Source of the DNA: Sinonovacula constricta
Taxonomy: Eukaryota > Mollusca > Bivalvia > Cardiida > Solecurtidae
Direction: 5' to 3'
Assembly: GCA_007844125.1 (NCBI GenBank)
Contig: CM017573.1
Location: 5,919,441-5,983,440, forward strand
DNA: 64,000 nucleotides
Both the position numbers and the translations under genes were made by a program. Positions 1-10,139 of the stretch are shown in pieces. Below the pieces are notes generated by a model that was given only the letters and a program-made list of their open reading frames with translations, was not told the origin of the DNA and made no database searches. Numbering within the stretch: position 1 is the stretch's first letter; each line of letters opens with the position of its first letter.

Positions 1-1126
1 CTTTCCACAAGGGAAGTAACGCAATGTAGTTTGAAAACGTAGAATAATGTCCCTTTATGTTGTGAATTGTGCTGTTAAGTATCTATTTTATATTTATTTA
101 TGTTTTTTTGCTGATATTATTTTCCTAATTTTAAAGATTTTTTAAATTATAAGTAATCTGATAAGTTCGCATATCTCTTTCAGCGACATAAGTGGACTTA
201 AGGATGTATAGTTTTTGTATTAACATACAAGACTATAATTCATATTTCGGATATATCTCACAAAACCCTAAGAATTCGATTTGTGAATATAATTTTACAT
301 AAAGTATCATTTAAGAAAGCGTAGCTATAAATAAACAGGTAATTCAGATTTCTAATTAAACACAATTCATTTGATCGACATAGAACGCATACATATCTTT
401 TTGATGTGAAATTTCTCAATTAACATTTGTCCAAATTAAGGCAATCAGTTTAAGTTAATGTTTTAATGCGTCCCATTATTTTTAAGCAAGCACTGTGATG
501 TGGGTCTTAATTAATTAATTAACATGGTTACATCGAGGCGATTCAAATAGTTGGTTAAGGTACAAGGCATAGTACGACAAACGGCCTTTCTGTAATAAAG
601 GGAGACTACTCTAAGCATTGAAACTAAATTGTGTTACCTCCCTTGCATGTTGGTATTCAGTGAATAGAGAAATAAGAAAAGATCATATAAAAATTACCAC
701 AGAATACTTACTGTGGAAAACTTATGTTTTTTTTATTCTTATGCGTGTCGAGTGCAACATGAACGTAAAATTATATTTTATTAGGCGAGATAAGAACGAG
801 TTATCGTGCGTAAAATTCGTGATAAAAATAAGCAATTAAAAGTTAAATTAGGACTGTTGCTTGTTGGCATGAAATTGCCCACCAGATGACTAATACATTT
901 TGAAAACAAGGACTAGATAATGATCAATGATACCCTCATTGTGTGAAGGTTTGTAAACGATTTTGTGCATTTGAGTAATATTTTATGCTTTGAATCAGGT
1001 GTTTAAATGTTTTAGTCTTATGGGGTATGATCACAGTTAAGTCAAATTTGCATCTTTTTTTCCCAAATATTTGTACACTTAGGAAAACCTTTCTTAACCG
1101 AGAGTGAGTAAAAGATTCAAACATCA
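1..1126. other. Unique AT-rich DNA, nothing recognised
   Basis: No coding signal, RNA gene or recognised repeat was seen. The short open frames here have no recognisable domains. If the receptor gene is real, this stretch is part of its intron. Confidence 0.5.
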
Positions 1127-1310
1127 ACGGGGGCGGATCCAGAAAGTGTGTGCGTAGGGGGTGGAGGGGGGGGGGAATCAAGATGCATACAATTTTATCG
1201 CAGTAATTATATATATATATTGACCAAAGCAGTCAACAGACAAAATTTACCGTAAAAGCTTAGTATTTTTAAGCTTACATGTATGGTTTTTCACAACTCT
1301 ACTCTTTTAC
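1127..1310 (+). mobile_element. Family E (hAT-like) fragment
   Basis: It begins with GGGGGCGGATCCAG, the end shared by several elements in this window (CAGGGGCGGATCCA). A G-rich run follows, then the conserved block reading AATCAAGATGCAT, a TCGCAGTAAT box and an AT microsatellite. The GGGGCGGATCC end is typical of hAT-type non-autonomous elements. No transposase was seen. Confidence 0.5.
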
Positions 1311-1382
1311 CTACTGTTTGGAATACCTCGGCTATTATCCAACAAGGGTGACAATTACCATTTCACCTATGTACCCCATTGT
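1310..1382 (-). mobile_element. Family A MITE, 5' end fragment
   Basis: The segment from CCTACTGTTTGGAATACC to the GTACCCCATT end matches the 5' part of the family A element in reverse orientation. Only about 70 bp remain. Confidence 0.6.
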
Positions 1383-1394
1383 GTGCACTAATTC

Positions 1395-1800
1395 CTCAGA
1401 CCACGTGTATTATGTTGATACATGTGTTTGATATAGGCAAACTATCAGATATCACCTTTAAAATATTGTGTTAACTTTAGGTAGAGAGAACCGGAAGCTT
1501 ATTATATAACCCAGATGATTATAATACGCGATCAAAGAAGTAAGTCGTCACGTGGTTTTCTTAGTCTAAAAATAGCTAACTGTGCGGCGTGGATCGGATA
1601 GGAAATTGGAGAGTGTACTGACGAGTGGGGTGTTATGTGTCACTTTTTACATAGATGGAGTGCATCGATAAACAGCATTCAGTGGGATCTTCTTAGGAAA
1701 CTATCATTTAAATGGTTGAGAAATTAAAATCTGGTCCTAATGTCGGATATCCTCTTTAAAAATTTATTTCTGCCCTATCAAAAAAGAGTACGTCTTGTTG
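1395..1800. mobile_element. Family C fragments (Kolobok-like, TTAA type)
   Basis: 1399-1468 is a plus-strand 3' end, with GATATAGGCAAACTATC followed by a TATCACCTTTAA terminus. 1545-1760 is a minus-strand internal part containing CACGTGGTTTTC, CTAAAAATAGC and the GATAAACAGCATT block seen in other copies. The two appear to be separate degraded copies in opposite orientation. Confidence 0.55.
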
Positions 1801-1847
1801 GCTCCTGTACATAAAAATATATAATTACAATAAAAAATATAAAACAT

Positions 1848-2313
1848 CATGTCGGGTTCGATCCCGGGCCACGACATACCAAAGTCGTTAAAAACTGTAG
1901 TGATGTAGCTCCCTTGCTATCGCTCAAGCAAATATAAGGGTAGTTTCACGACTGATTGGCCGTTGTCAGGATAATGTGATTGCGCGTGGTATCAAGCCAG
2001 GTGTTCACGGCATGCTATACACAGTGAAGGCAGCACTATAACTGCTTCAAGTGGACACCGTCTCCAGATAACTGAAATACTGTTGGTGGGACGATAAACC
2101 CAATAAACAAACATACTATACACAGTGAAGGCAGCACTGTATCTGCTTCAAGTGGACACCGTCTCCAGATAACTGATATACTGTTGTTGGGATAATAAAC
2201 CCAATAAATAAACATGCTGTACACAGTGAAGGCAGCACTATATCTGCTTCAAGTGGACACCGTCTCCAGATAACTGAAATAATGTTGGTGGGACGATAAA
2301 CCCAATAAACAAA
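1848..2313 (+). mobile_element. S2 tRNA-derived SINE with a triplicated 3' tail
   Basis: The copy begins inside the tRNA-like head at the B box (GGGTTCGATCCC), so its 5' end is lost. The S2 body follows. The 3' tail, from the CTATACACAGTGAAGGCAG box to AAACCCAATAAACAAAC, occurs three times in tandem at 2011, 2112 and 2213, a period of exactly 101 bp. The last tail unit stops about 30 bp from the receptor exon's splice donor. Confidence 0.8.
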
Positions 2314-2340
2314 ACAATGATAAAGTATACATAAATGTTT

Positions 2341-2346
2341 ACTTAC
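2341..2346 (-). other. Splice donor of the receptor exon (GTAAGT)
   Basis: The minus strand gives GTAAGT directly after the Cache block. It matches the metazoan donor consensus at all six intron positions. It explains why the open frame stops immediately afterwards, and it sets the exon end in phase 2. Confidence 0.7.
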
Positions 2347-3206
2347 TTTAGCGACAGCATCTTCTCATTGTTCTTATATCCATAGAATGGGATTGATATA
2401 GCGATTATCCATTTTTTCAGAATCTTGCATTCAAACGTGGGCTGTCCCCAGAAGACATGTTTATACTTAGGGCTGTCTATAGAATCCGAAACATAATTAA
2501 ACGAATCCGATTCGGATCCAAACCAACTGCTTGGTTCAATGGTCCGTTTCTCGTGGGCCTCATAAAACTTCGCAACGGTGTAATTCCAATCTGGTCCGAT
2601 ATCTGTTACATTTTGTATGGTGTTATTTATCTTGTACATGTACGGAAAGAAAGCCGTATTAAACGCCACGCCCCCTGCCGCGACAGTATTGTCTTCAACA
2701 ATGACTCTGAGGAAAGTTAAAATTGATGAAAGTTGCGCATCTCTTAGCGATCTAATTTGTAACGTTCTGTCATTAATAAACAAGTTTGTTAAAGCTCTAG
2801 CCATGAAGAGACCCTGATCTGCCTGTTTTTTAAACTGCCTGTATGAAGAGGGTCTAAACGTATAATTATAATCTGTTAACGGAACAGTCTGTGACGGACT
2901 GACACTTATATTACAATGTTTTTTTCTTTCTGTCAAATCCGTACGTATGAGCTCCATAAATTGTAAGATTTTTATTTGTTCCACAGACTCCGTGTTTATA
3001 AATGTAGGCTTTGCGCCGTATCCTGTGGGTTTACTTGCGCGTATTTTTCTGTCAGTTAAAATCCCCGGGGATCTTTTGTCCAAGAAGACGTTGGTGGATA
3101 ATTTTCCGGGTGGTACGCCTAACCGCTCAGCAGTTGTTGACACAAAAATTTCACAGAAAAATAAAATTAGATAGAAGATTCTGTAGAAGCTTGTTAAAGC
3201 ATCCAT
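2347..3206 (-). CDS. First coding exon of a GPR158/GPR179-like class C receptor with a Cache ectodomain (partial gene)
   Basis: The exon opens at an ATG at 3206 and encodes 286 codons plus two bases. Residues 1-26 form a hydrophobic signal peptide. Residues ~80-287 resemble the extracellular Cache region of the orphan class C receptors GPR158/GPR179 and their insect relatives: a helical stretch around 125-170 and a terminal block with WGQPTFEC (253-260) then KKWIIAISIPFYGYK (264-278). In the family this block is W..P.FdCg..kiW...ys.PFFg. N-glycosylation sequons lie at N99, N114, N194, N199 and N208. In human GPR158 the Cache domain binds glycine; ligand here is unknown. The minus strand reads CTAAA then GTAAGT at 2346-2341, a consensus donor, so the in-frame stop just beyond belongs to the intron and the exon ends in phase 2. 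The seven-helix part must lie beyond the left edge. Recognition is from memory of family motifs; a related Cache receptor is possible. Confidence 0.72.
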
Positions 3207-3229
3207 TCTGGATTGGATCTTCAGTTGTT

Positions 3230-3560
3230 CGATTGATGTTGTTACTGATGGCAGTCGTGCTGTTGTTTGTAGTATGTTGTTCGACGTCCTTATTGCTCTT
3301 TATTTGCACTTTTTTAGCGCTCTTGTTGATTGTTGTTGTGTTGTTTTCGTTTTCGGGTTGTTGTTTTTTTCACTTGTTAGCGCTGTTGTTGATTTTTTTT
3401 CGTTTCTTTACTCTACTTAGCCTTGTTGTTAATGCTGTTCTTGCTTAAGATTTTAACAGGATTAGTAACTACTGTTGTTATTGTTGTTCTTTCTGTTGTT
3501 CTTGCTTTTGCTGATGTTGTTGTTTTGTTTTGCTAAAAGTGTTTTTGTTAACCTTTTATC
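3230..3560. repeat. TTG/TTC-rich low-complexity tract
   Basis: Irregular runs of TTGTTG, CTTGTTG and related T/G/C words lie upstream (minus sense) of the receptor start codon. The open frame on the plus strand is a leucine/valine/phenylalanine-rich consequence of this composition. Confidence 0.6.
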
Positions 3561-3599
3561 AACAGAAGGTTGAGTATTTATTTATTTGAAGAATACTGC

Positions 3600-5280
3600 T
3601 TTAAACAACTGTACTATGATATAGTGCACTATTATGTTCCAAGGCTGTAACTATGAAAAAGTGGCCTGGGGACAGAGATGGAAAAATGAACTCGTAAAAA
3701 TGGCGGCCCATAATATGGTTTTTATAGCTCATCTGGGTAACGACGGTTTGTATGATCTACATAAGTAAGTTTGTATCTATTTACAAAATATATCTTTCAA
3801 ACGGTTTCACATGTAAGCACAACGAATTCTGTCCATTTAATGACGTATATTGAATGTTCCTTCATACGAAGCAGGAATTCGTAGACTTCTTTTCATTGTT
3901 CGTTTTGTCTTTGTATTTTTGGTCACGAACAACATGCGCCCAAATCATAACATTCCAAGAGATTTATAATGTTATTGGAGAGAAAGAGTGACAGAGTCAT
4001 GATTATGTTCCAATGTCTGTTTATGTGATTGCTTTACATCGAGTCAAACTTTCAAGCACCATTAAAAAATATGGCCTGCCCATGTACAGCGTTGACGGAA
4101 ATATCTTATTTCTGTTTATTTGACATGCCGAATATACATCGGTGCCAACATTAACGCAGTACTAGGATTTTTCCCCACAAGTATCTAGCTAGAAATGTTA
4201 TCGATTCATCTATGACAGAATCCGAATCCGCATGTAAATGTTGCTCTTGTCTACGCAGCTCTTTCCTGTAAAATTATGCTAAAAACTGATGGGACGCCAT
4301 TTTGAATTGGAACCAAAGCTCCCCGACTTCCGGTTTTAATGTTTTCGCCACGAACGAACCAATATAAGGCGATAGAATACAGCACTGTAGAAGTATCGAT
4401 CGGCCATTTCCCATATTCATACGCTGTTGTTAAGATCTCGAAGAACAAGACGGCGAATAGGTTTTCATTCCAATCGCGTGGCTAAATCGAGACGAAGATG
4501 ACATTGGCTAGTCTCCACGCACAAAAGGCAAGGTCGTATTTCCAAGCGTTCCTTTTATTGCTGTCGTATATGAACGACATTTTTTTTTGTAACAGTACTT
4601 CACTTGCTCTTCATCAAAACAAGCCACTCCGAGTGGAACGGTACGACTGGAAAATTCACTCCAAATGCATCATTTGCACATGCGAAGAAACATATCTTAA
4701 ATTATTTAATTTTTAATGCACTGATTCACACACACACACACATACATAAAAAATGCAGCGGAATCCCACACAACGGTAATCCTGTAGCCACTATTTGTAT
4801 CAACTGTAACGTCGAGCAACAATTTCCATTCTATAAAGTATTGGCAGAATGCAATACTCCGTGCTTCGTTTGGCTGATAAGTTATACCGCAATGTTATAG
4901 GGCAATCCAATTTGCGCAGGGTATTGTGAAGAACGTATTATAGCAAAACTGTATCGGAGTGTTTCGTAATAGTTATAGTGGGTGGATCATGCCATGAATT
5001 AACAGATGGTTAACTCCTCTTTTTGTCCCCGTGGTCAATGTTGATCGCAGCCCAGGTAATTAATAATGATGGATGTAATATGCGCAGGATTGACCTGCGT
5101 GCTGCGGTGGTCTTTTTGCGGCCAGGTTCTGGGGATAGGGCCACCTCGTGTTACAAGTGGGTGCCTGGTAGAAGCAGCGCTGTTGCAATCAATGTAGTTT
5201 TCCCCAACATCTGAAATAGACAGAAAAAATTGGGGACTTTAAGACAATATGTAGCGAATTCAAAACGTCTCAACACTCAA
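3600..5280. other. Unique DNA without recognised genes
   Basis: Apart from the promoter-like patch at 4240-4460 and a short CA tract at 4728-4742, nothing was recognised. Open frames near 4500-4900 lack domains, splice context and codon regularity. Confidence 0.4.
4240..4460 (-). promoter_or_regulatory. Possible upstream promoter or 5' region of the receptor gene
   Basis: This unique, CpG-containing segment lies about 1.1 kb upstream of the receptor start codon. On the minus strand it carries an ETS-type CCGGAAG (4327-4333) and a YY1-like CAAAATGGC (4296-4304). Such motifs cluster near TATA-less start sites. There is no direct evidence of transcription and no acceptor site upstream of the 3206 ATG could be defined convincingly, so the link to the receptor is inference. 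Confidence 0.22.
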
Positions 5281-5319
5281 CAGTGGGGGTGGGGTTGGGG
5301 GGAGGTGGGGGGGGGGGGT
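5281..5319 (+). repeat. G-run with quadruplex potential
   Basis: Five or more runs of four to twelve G separated by one to three bases satisfy the usual G-quadruplex pattern on the plus strand. Confidence 0.6.
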
Positions 5320-5439
5320 ACAAAAATTTGAAGTTTAGCTTGTCTTCTGATTATTGTTGCTTTAATTAATTTTAACGAACAGAAACACTGTTTTCAGTTA
5401 AAAAACAAACAATAATTGTTTTCTTTTTGTACCTATAAG

Positions 5440-5545
5440 TGTGTATGTGTTGTTTGTTGTTGTTGTTGTTGTTTTGTTTTGTTGTTTATTTGTTTTTGTT
5501 TGTTTGTTTGTAGTGTTGTGTGTGTGTGGTGTTTTTTTGTTGTTG
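5440..5545. repeat. GTT/GTTT and TG microsatellite
   Basis: Runs of GTT, GTTT and TG repeats. They abut the 3' tail of an S3 SINE lying in minus orientation, so they probably grew from its simple-sequence tail. Confidence 0.7.
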
Positions 5546-5547
5546 TT

Positions 5548-5727
5548 TTTGTTACATCGCATCGACACAATTATGGTCATGTTGGTGAAGTCCAGCTAAT
5601 TATTGTTGGAGGAAGACAACAAACTTACATCTGGGTAGAACCACTCGTGCACCGCATGTCAGCTTGCAAATCTCCCCATATGAAAGTTCTTGCCCCGACC
5701 GTGACTCGAATACACGCGGGCTGAATG
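5548..5727 (-). mobile_element. S3 SINE (tRNA-derived), minus orientation
   Basis: The plus strand shows the S3 3' part (TTACATCGCATCGACACAAT), the GGTAGAACCA box and a GACTCGAA B box near 5702. The same order occurs at 38647-38812. The leading arm of the tRNA head is lost. Confidence 0.7.
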
Positions 5728-5751
5728 GTAAATATTTAAAGTAGTGTGTGT

Positions 5752-6136
5752 AATGGGGTACATTGGTGAACTGGAAATTGTCTCCCTTGTTAGTTAATAT
5801 CCGAGGTATTCCAAACAGTAGGTAGGTCCTTGTAGTTGAAATTCTTGGACTTTATCGCCTGTACTTTTCTAGATATTGCAATTCCAAACATTGAAATTTC
5901 TTACTTTTGGATAAATATAAGATTAAAATTAATTTAAATTTGTAAAGAGATATGTTATTTAAAAAAGAAAATGGAAATGTATTTTGATGATGGTTAACCT
6001 GGGTAGAACAAGAAAGGCAGAAAGGTCAACATACACCCCAAAGAGCACAAGCATAAAAAACGAGTAAAACAAATGAAAGGACCTACTTGCATGCAGGGAT
6101 TATTCAGGGGAGAATATTCATTAATGTCTCTCATTG
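5752..6136 (+). mobile_element. Family A MITE, near full length
   Basis: It starts AATGGGGTACATTGGTGAA and ends TCTCTCATT. The reverse complement of the end reads AATGAGAGACATTAATGAA, so the termini are imperfect inverted repeats, extended by GTCTCCC blocks further in. The length is ~385 bp with no coding capacity. It defines the family together with the copies at 8381, 49116, 52448 and 56651. Confidence 0.75.
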
Positions 6137-6449
6137 AGATCAATCACTGTCAAAACGTATATTTTATACGAGTTTCCGCCTTATGGCAAAGACGCATAAT
6201 TCATTGAGTTTCAAGCCAATTGTCAAAGAACGTATTTCAACTAGTCTAAAGGCCGAATCCAGATCACCATACTTTAATAAAATAAAACGTTTATTACGAT
6301 TAAATTTAATGAACGTTAGCACGTGGCAACAGTGAATAATCTGTTTTATTAAAATTACTAGTTTACACAGGGTGTTTTCATTTAAAGACCATGTATCCTT
6401 TTAATGCTATTTTTAGATTCCGCGCGGTTTTTCGCAAAGCGTTGGGAAC

Positions 6450-6792
6450 CAATCGGATCACCTTAGCCATTTCCCTAAATGGGACAAATTTTATGACAGA
6501 AAGTCAAAACAAAGATGGCAGCTCGGATGACAGCTCACTATAGTACGATGCAGTTAAACTTCAATTTGTGGCTGCTTCAAATTTAAATTATCCAAGTTTA
6601 ATTTACAAAGCGCAGCAAACAAAACAGCTGTCAAACGACGCCATTGTTTATATTTTGTTCGAACTACATTTTAGGCATAATCTTTCGACTTCCGGCGAAC
6701 AAAACGATCGTGATTTCTTTAAGTATCATTGCACCAGATACATCCGAGGGATGATTATCCCGAGGACGGAATAACCCGAGGAGTTCCAATTG
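6450..6792 (+). mobile_element. Family B MITE (Mutator-like), copy 1
   Basis: The element runs from CAATCGGATCACC to GAGTTCCAATTG. Flanking 10-mers are CGTTGGGAAC and TATTGGGAAC, an 8/10 match at the expected TSD position. Internal landmarks shared with the other copies are AAAACAAAGATGGC, CAGCTGTCAAACGA and CTTCCGGCGAACAAAACGAT. It lacks the first ~50 bp of the longer copies. Confidence 0.75.
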
Positions 6793-6852
6793 TATTGGGA
6801 ACGTCACGTGACGATTGTTACTGAAACGTCAATACAAATCCTAGGACTGACC

Positions 6853-7020
6853 TATGAGCATTGCAACATATACAAAAAAAATTGAAAAGGCACAGGACAA
6901 TGGTATTCAGATGTAAAAGCGACTAACGGACTTGTAACAGTAGGATCTGATATGTGATGAGTCATTAAACAAAAAGAGCAAACCAAACAGTTTACCGCAT
7001 TGGAACGGTCAGTCAGCAAA
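6853..7020 (+). repeat. Family G dispersed repeat, copy 1
   Basis: The stretch from GCATTGCAACATATAC through AAAGGCACAGGACA to ATGAGTCATT and AAAGAGCAAACC recurs at 30905-31075 (plus) and 17762-17870 (minus). No ends or coding region could be defined. Confidence 0.55.
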
Positions 7021-7021
7021 A

Positions 7022-7376
7022 CAATCGGAACCCCTCGAATAATTCGCGAATCATCTCTCAGATGTATGTAGATAGTCGGATCACCTCGGCCATTTTCCAA
7101 AATGGGACTCCTTTTGTGACAGACGTCAAAACAAAGATGGCTACTCGGATGACAGCTCACTACAGTACAATGCCTTCAGTTTGTGGCGGCTTTAAATTTA
7201 AATCATCCGATTTTAATTTACCCAGCGCAGCAGGCACGCAGCTGTCAAACGATGGCAGTGTTAATGTTTTGTGCGAACTACATAAGCATATTCTTCTTCC
7301 GACTTCCGGCGGACAAAACGATCGTGTTTTCAGTAAGTGTTCTTGCACCAGATACATCCGAGACGATTGTTTGATA
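7022..7376 (+). mobile_element. Family B MITE, copy 2, 3'-truncated
   Basis: It begins CAATCGGAACCCCTCG and carries all the internal landmarks, but it breaks off within the CAGATACATCCGAG block and lacks the terminal repeat. The open frames across it are translations of the MITE and not genes. Confidence 0.75.
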
Positions 7377-7492
7377 CAATTTTAAGCTCATGTAAAATAC
7401 ATGTATTTCTCTGCATTTTCAGTGATTGCCCTTTGGTTTTTGTTCATGATTCATAGAGCTAACTTGTACAGTGATCTTTAAGTATCGTATTG

Positions 7493-7664
7493 TTGTTGTT
7501 TGTTGTTTGTTATTTTTGTGTGTGTATCTGTGTTTGTTGTTGTTGCTGTTGTTGTTGTTGTTTTAAATTCTTAAGCGGCCATGCCAAACATTTAGTGGTA
7601 AACATGTAAATATGTATGTGTGTGTGTGTGCGTGCGCCCGTGCGTGTGTGTGTGTGTGTATTTA
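7493..7664. repeat. GTT and GT microsatellites
   Basis: A TTG/GTT tract (7493-7563) and a GT-rich tract (7615-7660) are separated by about 50 bp of ordinary sequence. Confidence 0.75.
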
Positions 7665-8170
7665 AGATCCGGTAAAAATGTTTTAACGATTTATGTGAAA
7701 AATAAATTGAAAAAAAAATGAACAATTGGCACTAATATGTTAAAAGATAATTGTTCTAGACTTAAAGAATATAAACGCATAAAATATACAATATAGAAAT
7801 ACAAAAAAACAACAACATAAAATTGACACGTTGTGTGAAAACAAGGACATCAATTAAGGACTTTACTTGACATCATGAGATGTTGTTTAAGTTTTTGGTC
7901 ATAATATTTCGAAGAAAATGAAAATACAAGTACAAAAACACATTTAGAAGAAGAAATCGCATATTAGGCTAAATAATATTTTCTTTGAAATTATTAGATT
8001 GTAATTATTAAATCTAATTAACAGTTTTTCAAACAAAGATTTATCAACATAATTCTGTCTAGAACGTGGTGTAATTCTTAAATTAAATTATGAAAATTAA
8101 TAGTTCAAGGTATAAAATTAGTTCATATCTCGTTCATTCACATATTCTTGCACACTGTTAATTCAGTGCA
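7665..8170. other. AT-rich unique DNA
   Basis: No feature was recognised in this AT-rich stretch. Confidence 0.4.
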
Positions 8171-8171
8171 T

Positions 8172-8384
8172 AGGGGCGTCCTTGGCGAACTGGTAGAGTC
8201 GCTGACTTGTATCTCCTCTGACTGCTTAGCCTCCCACCGCGTGAGTTCGAGTCCCGTTCGGTGCACAGGACTTAATGTGGGAAGGTCTTCCAGCTGACTT
8301 GCGGTGCGCCGTTGGTTCTACCCAGACATTTGTCTGGGGTCTTCCTCCACCAAAATAGCTGGACGTCGGTATTGTGATCATAAT
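8172..8384 (+). mobile_element. S3 SINE with intact tRNA-like head
   Basis: The head GGCGTCCTTGGCGAACTGG contains an A-box-like segment, and GAGTTCGAGTCCC is a B box. The tRNA-unrelated body with GACATTTGTCTGGGGTC and CAAAATAGCTGGACG follows, matching the copy at 31470. The head looks like a leucine/serine-type tRNA with a long variable arm. Its 3' end is cut by a family A element. Confidence 0.8.
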
Positions 8385-8752
8385 GAGAGCCATTAATGAA
8401 TAGTCTCCCCTGAAAAATCTCTAAATGCAAGTAGGTCCTTTCATTTGTTTTACTCGGTTTTTATGCTTGGAGTATATGTGGACTTATCTACCTTTCTTGT
8501 GATACCCAGGTTAACCATCATCAACAAACAGTCCTATTTTCTTCTTTAAATAACAAATCTCTACAAGTATTTAAATTGATATGAAGCTTATATTTATGCT
8601 AAATTAAGAAATTTCACTGTTTTTATTGCAATATCTACAAAAAAAGGCGATAAAGTCCAAGAATTTCAATTATAAGGACCTACCTACTGTTTGGAATACC
8701 TCGGATATTATCTAACAAGGGAGACAATTTCCATTTCACAAATGTACACCAT
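8381..8752 (-). mobile_element. Family A MITE, minus orientation
   Basis: In reverse complement it has the family A order: a TACATTTGTG... start, the TATCCGAGGTATTCC block, the AAGCTTATAT-type core, and a GTCTCCCC...CATTA end. It joins directly to the tail of the S3 SINE upstream. Confidence 0.75.
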
Positions 8753-9039
8753 TGGTCGCTGCAATGTATTTTAAAAACAAACACTCAATACACGTTCATT
8801 GCATACTTAGGAGCCTATCAACCGGTAGCAATTAGTTCTTAAGGAGGCTCGAACCTGTTTCAATCAAAAAATGCAAAATTTAAAAATAGCCTTCGCATAT
8901 GTTTTTACTACGGTTATTCTCTTTTTCTAACCAATTATTTTTCTTCCTAATAGTAGACTGCTGTCACATTACATGAAGAAAATGTCTTTCTAAAGCACCT
9001 CTAAAACACAAAATATTTAATACCGATCTGATTGCCTCC

Positions 9040-9429
9040 AACAGTGTATCTAATAAAGGTCTGATATCCACCACAACAATATATGTCTAATATAGATCTG
9101 ATATCCACCCCCACAATATATATAATATAGATCTGATATCATCGCACAATAAATCTAATATAGATCTGATATCCCCACAATATATCTAATGAAGACCTGA
9201 TATCCCCCACAATATATCTAATATAGACCTAATATCCACCCACAATATATCTATTATAGACCTGATATCCACCCACAATATATCTATTATACACCTGATA
9301 TCCCCCACAATATATCTATTATAGACCTGATATCTCCCCACAATATATCTTATATAGATCTGATATCCTTACAATAACTAATATAGATCTGATTTCGTCT
9401 CGCAATATATCTATTATGTATCTGATATC

Positions 9430-9473
<44 letters not shown>

Positions 9474-9675
9474 CACACACACACAATTTATATATATAAT
9501 ATAGATCTAACTTCCTTCCAACAATATATCTAATATAAATCTGATTTCTTTCCATAATATATCTATTATACATCTGATATCCCCACACAATTTATTTTAT
9601 GTAGATCTGATATCCTTGCAAAATATCTCTTATATAGATCTGAAATCCTTCCACAATATATCTAATATAGATCTT
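9040..9675. repeat. Degenerate ~33-bp minisatellite with internal CA tract
   Basis: About eighteen imperfect units have the core CAATATATCTAATATAGA followed by TCTGATATCC, spaced 28-36 bp. A (CA)n block at 9431-9484 interrupts the array. Confidence 0.85.
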
Positions 9676-9879
9676 TTTTCTTCCTTCCAAAACAACGATA
9701 GTGAGGACAACTTTCCAGAAATATTTTTTATAAAGTAAAACTTTATGCTACTATTAGCTAATGGTTTTTAAGGTTCAACAACCTTCAAGAATTGTATTGT
9801 GGGGCTATTCTGCACTAGACTTAAACAAAACGAAAAGAAAACGCAACAATAACACAAAGGAACTGATCAGTTACAGAGA

Positions 9880-10135
9880 GATCAACATAACTGTTGTCCC
9901 GATGGAAAGGCAGAAAAAAAGAAAGAAAATTCAACAGTTATTGCCAGGAATTGAGACAAAAGAAGAAAAAAGGAACAGTATCTACTTTGGAGAGAAAGAA
10001 AAACGAAAGAACATCGGCAATCATCACCTTTTGAAAAAAATGGCAAATAAAAATGTTGACTCATTCAAATAGACAAAAATGAAAAAAAATTGACATAACT
10101 GAGCGGGACAAAATGAGAGAAAATAAAAGGTTGTA
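9880..10135. repeat. Strongly diverged flank of the 41-bp array
   Basis: Words such as AAGAAAGAAAATTCAACAG and AGAAAAAAGGAACAG echo the 41-bp unit at low similarity. The 103-codon lysine-rich open frame over 9761-10072 is read from this decayed repeat and has no domain. Confidence 0.5.
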
Positions 10136-10139
10136 GGCT

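Noticed and set aside
9761..10072. 103-codon lysine-rich open frame
   Set aside because: Most of it overlaps decayed units of the 41-bp array. It has no domain or splice context.
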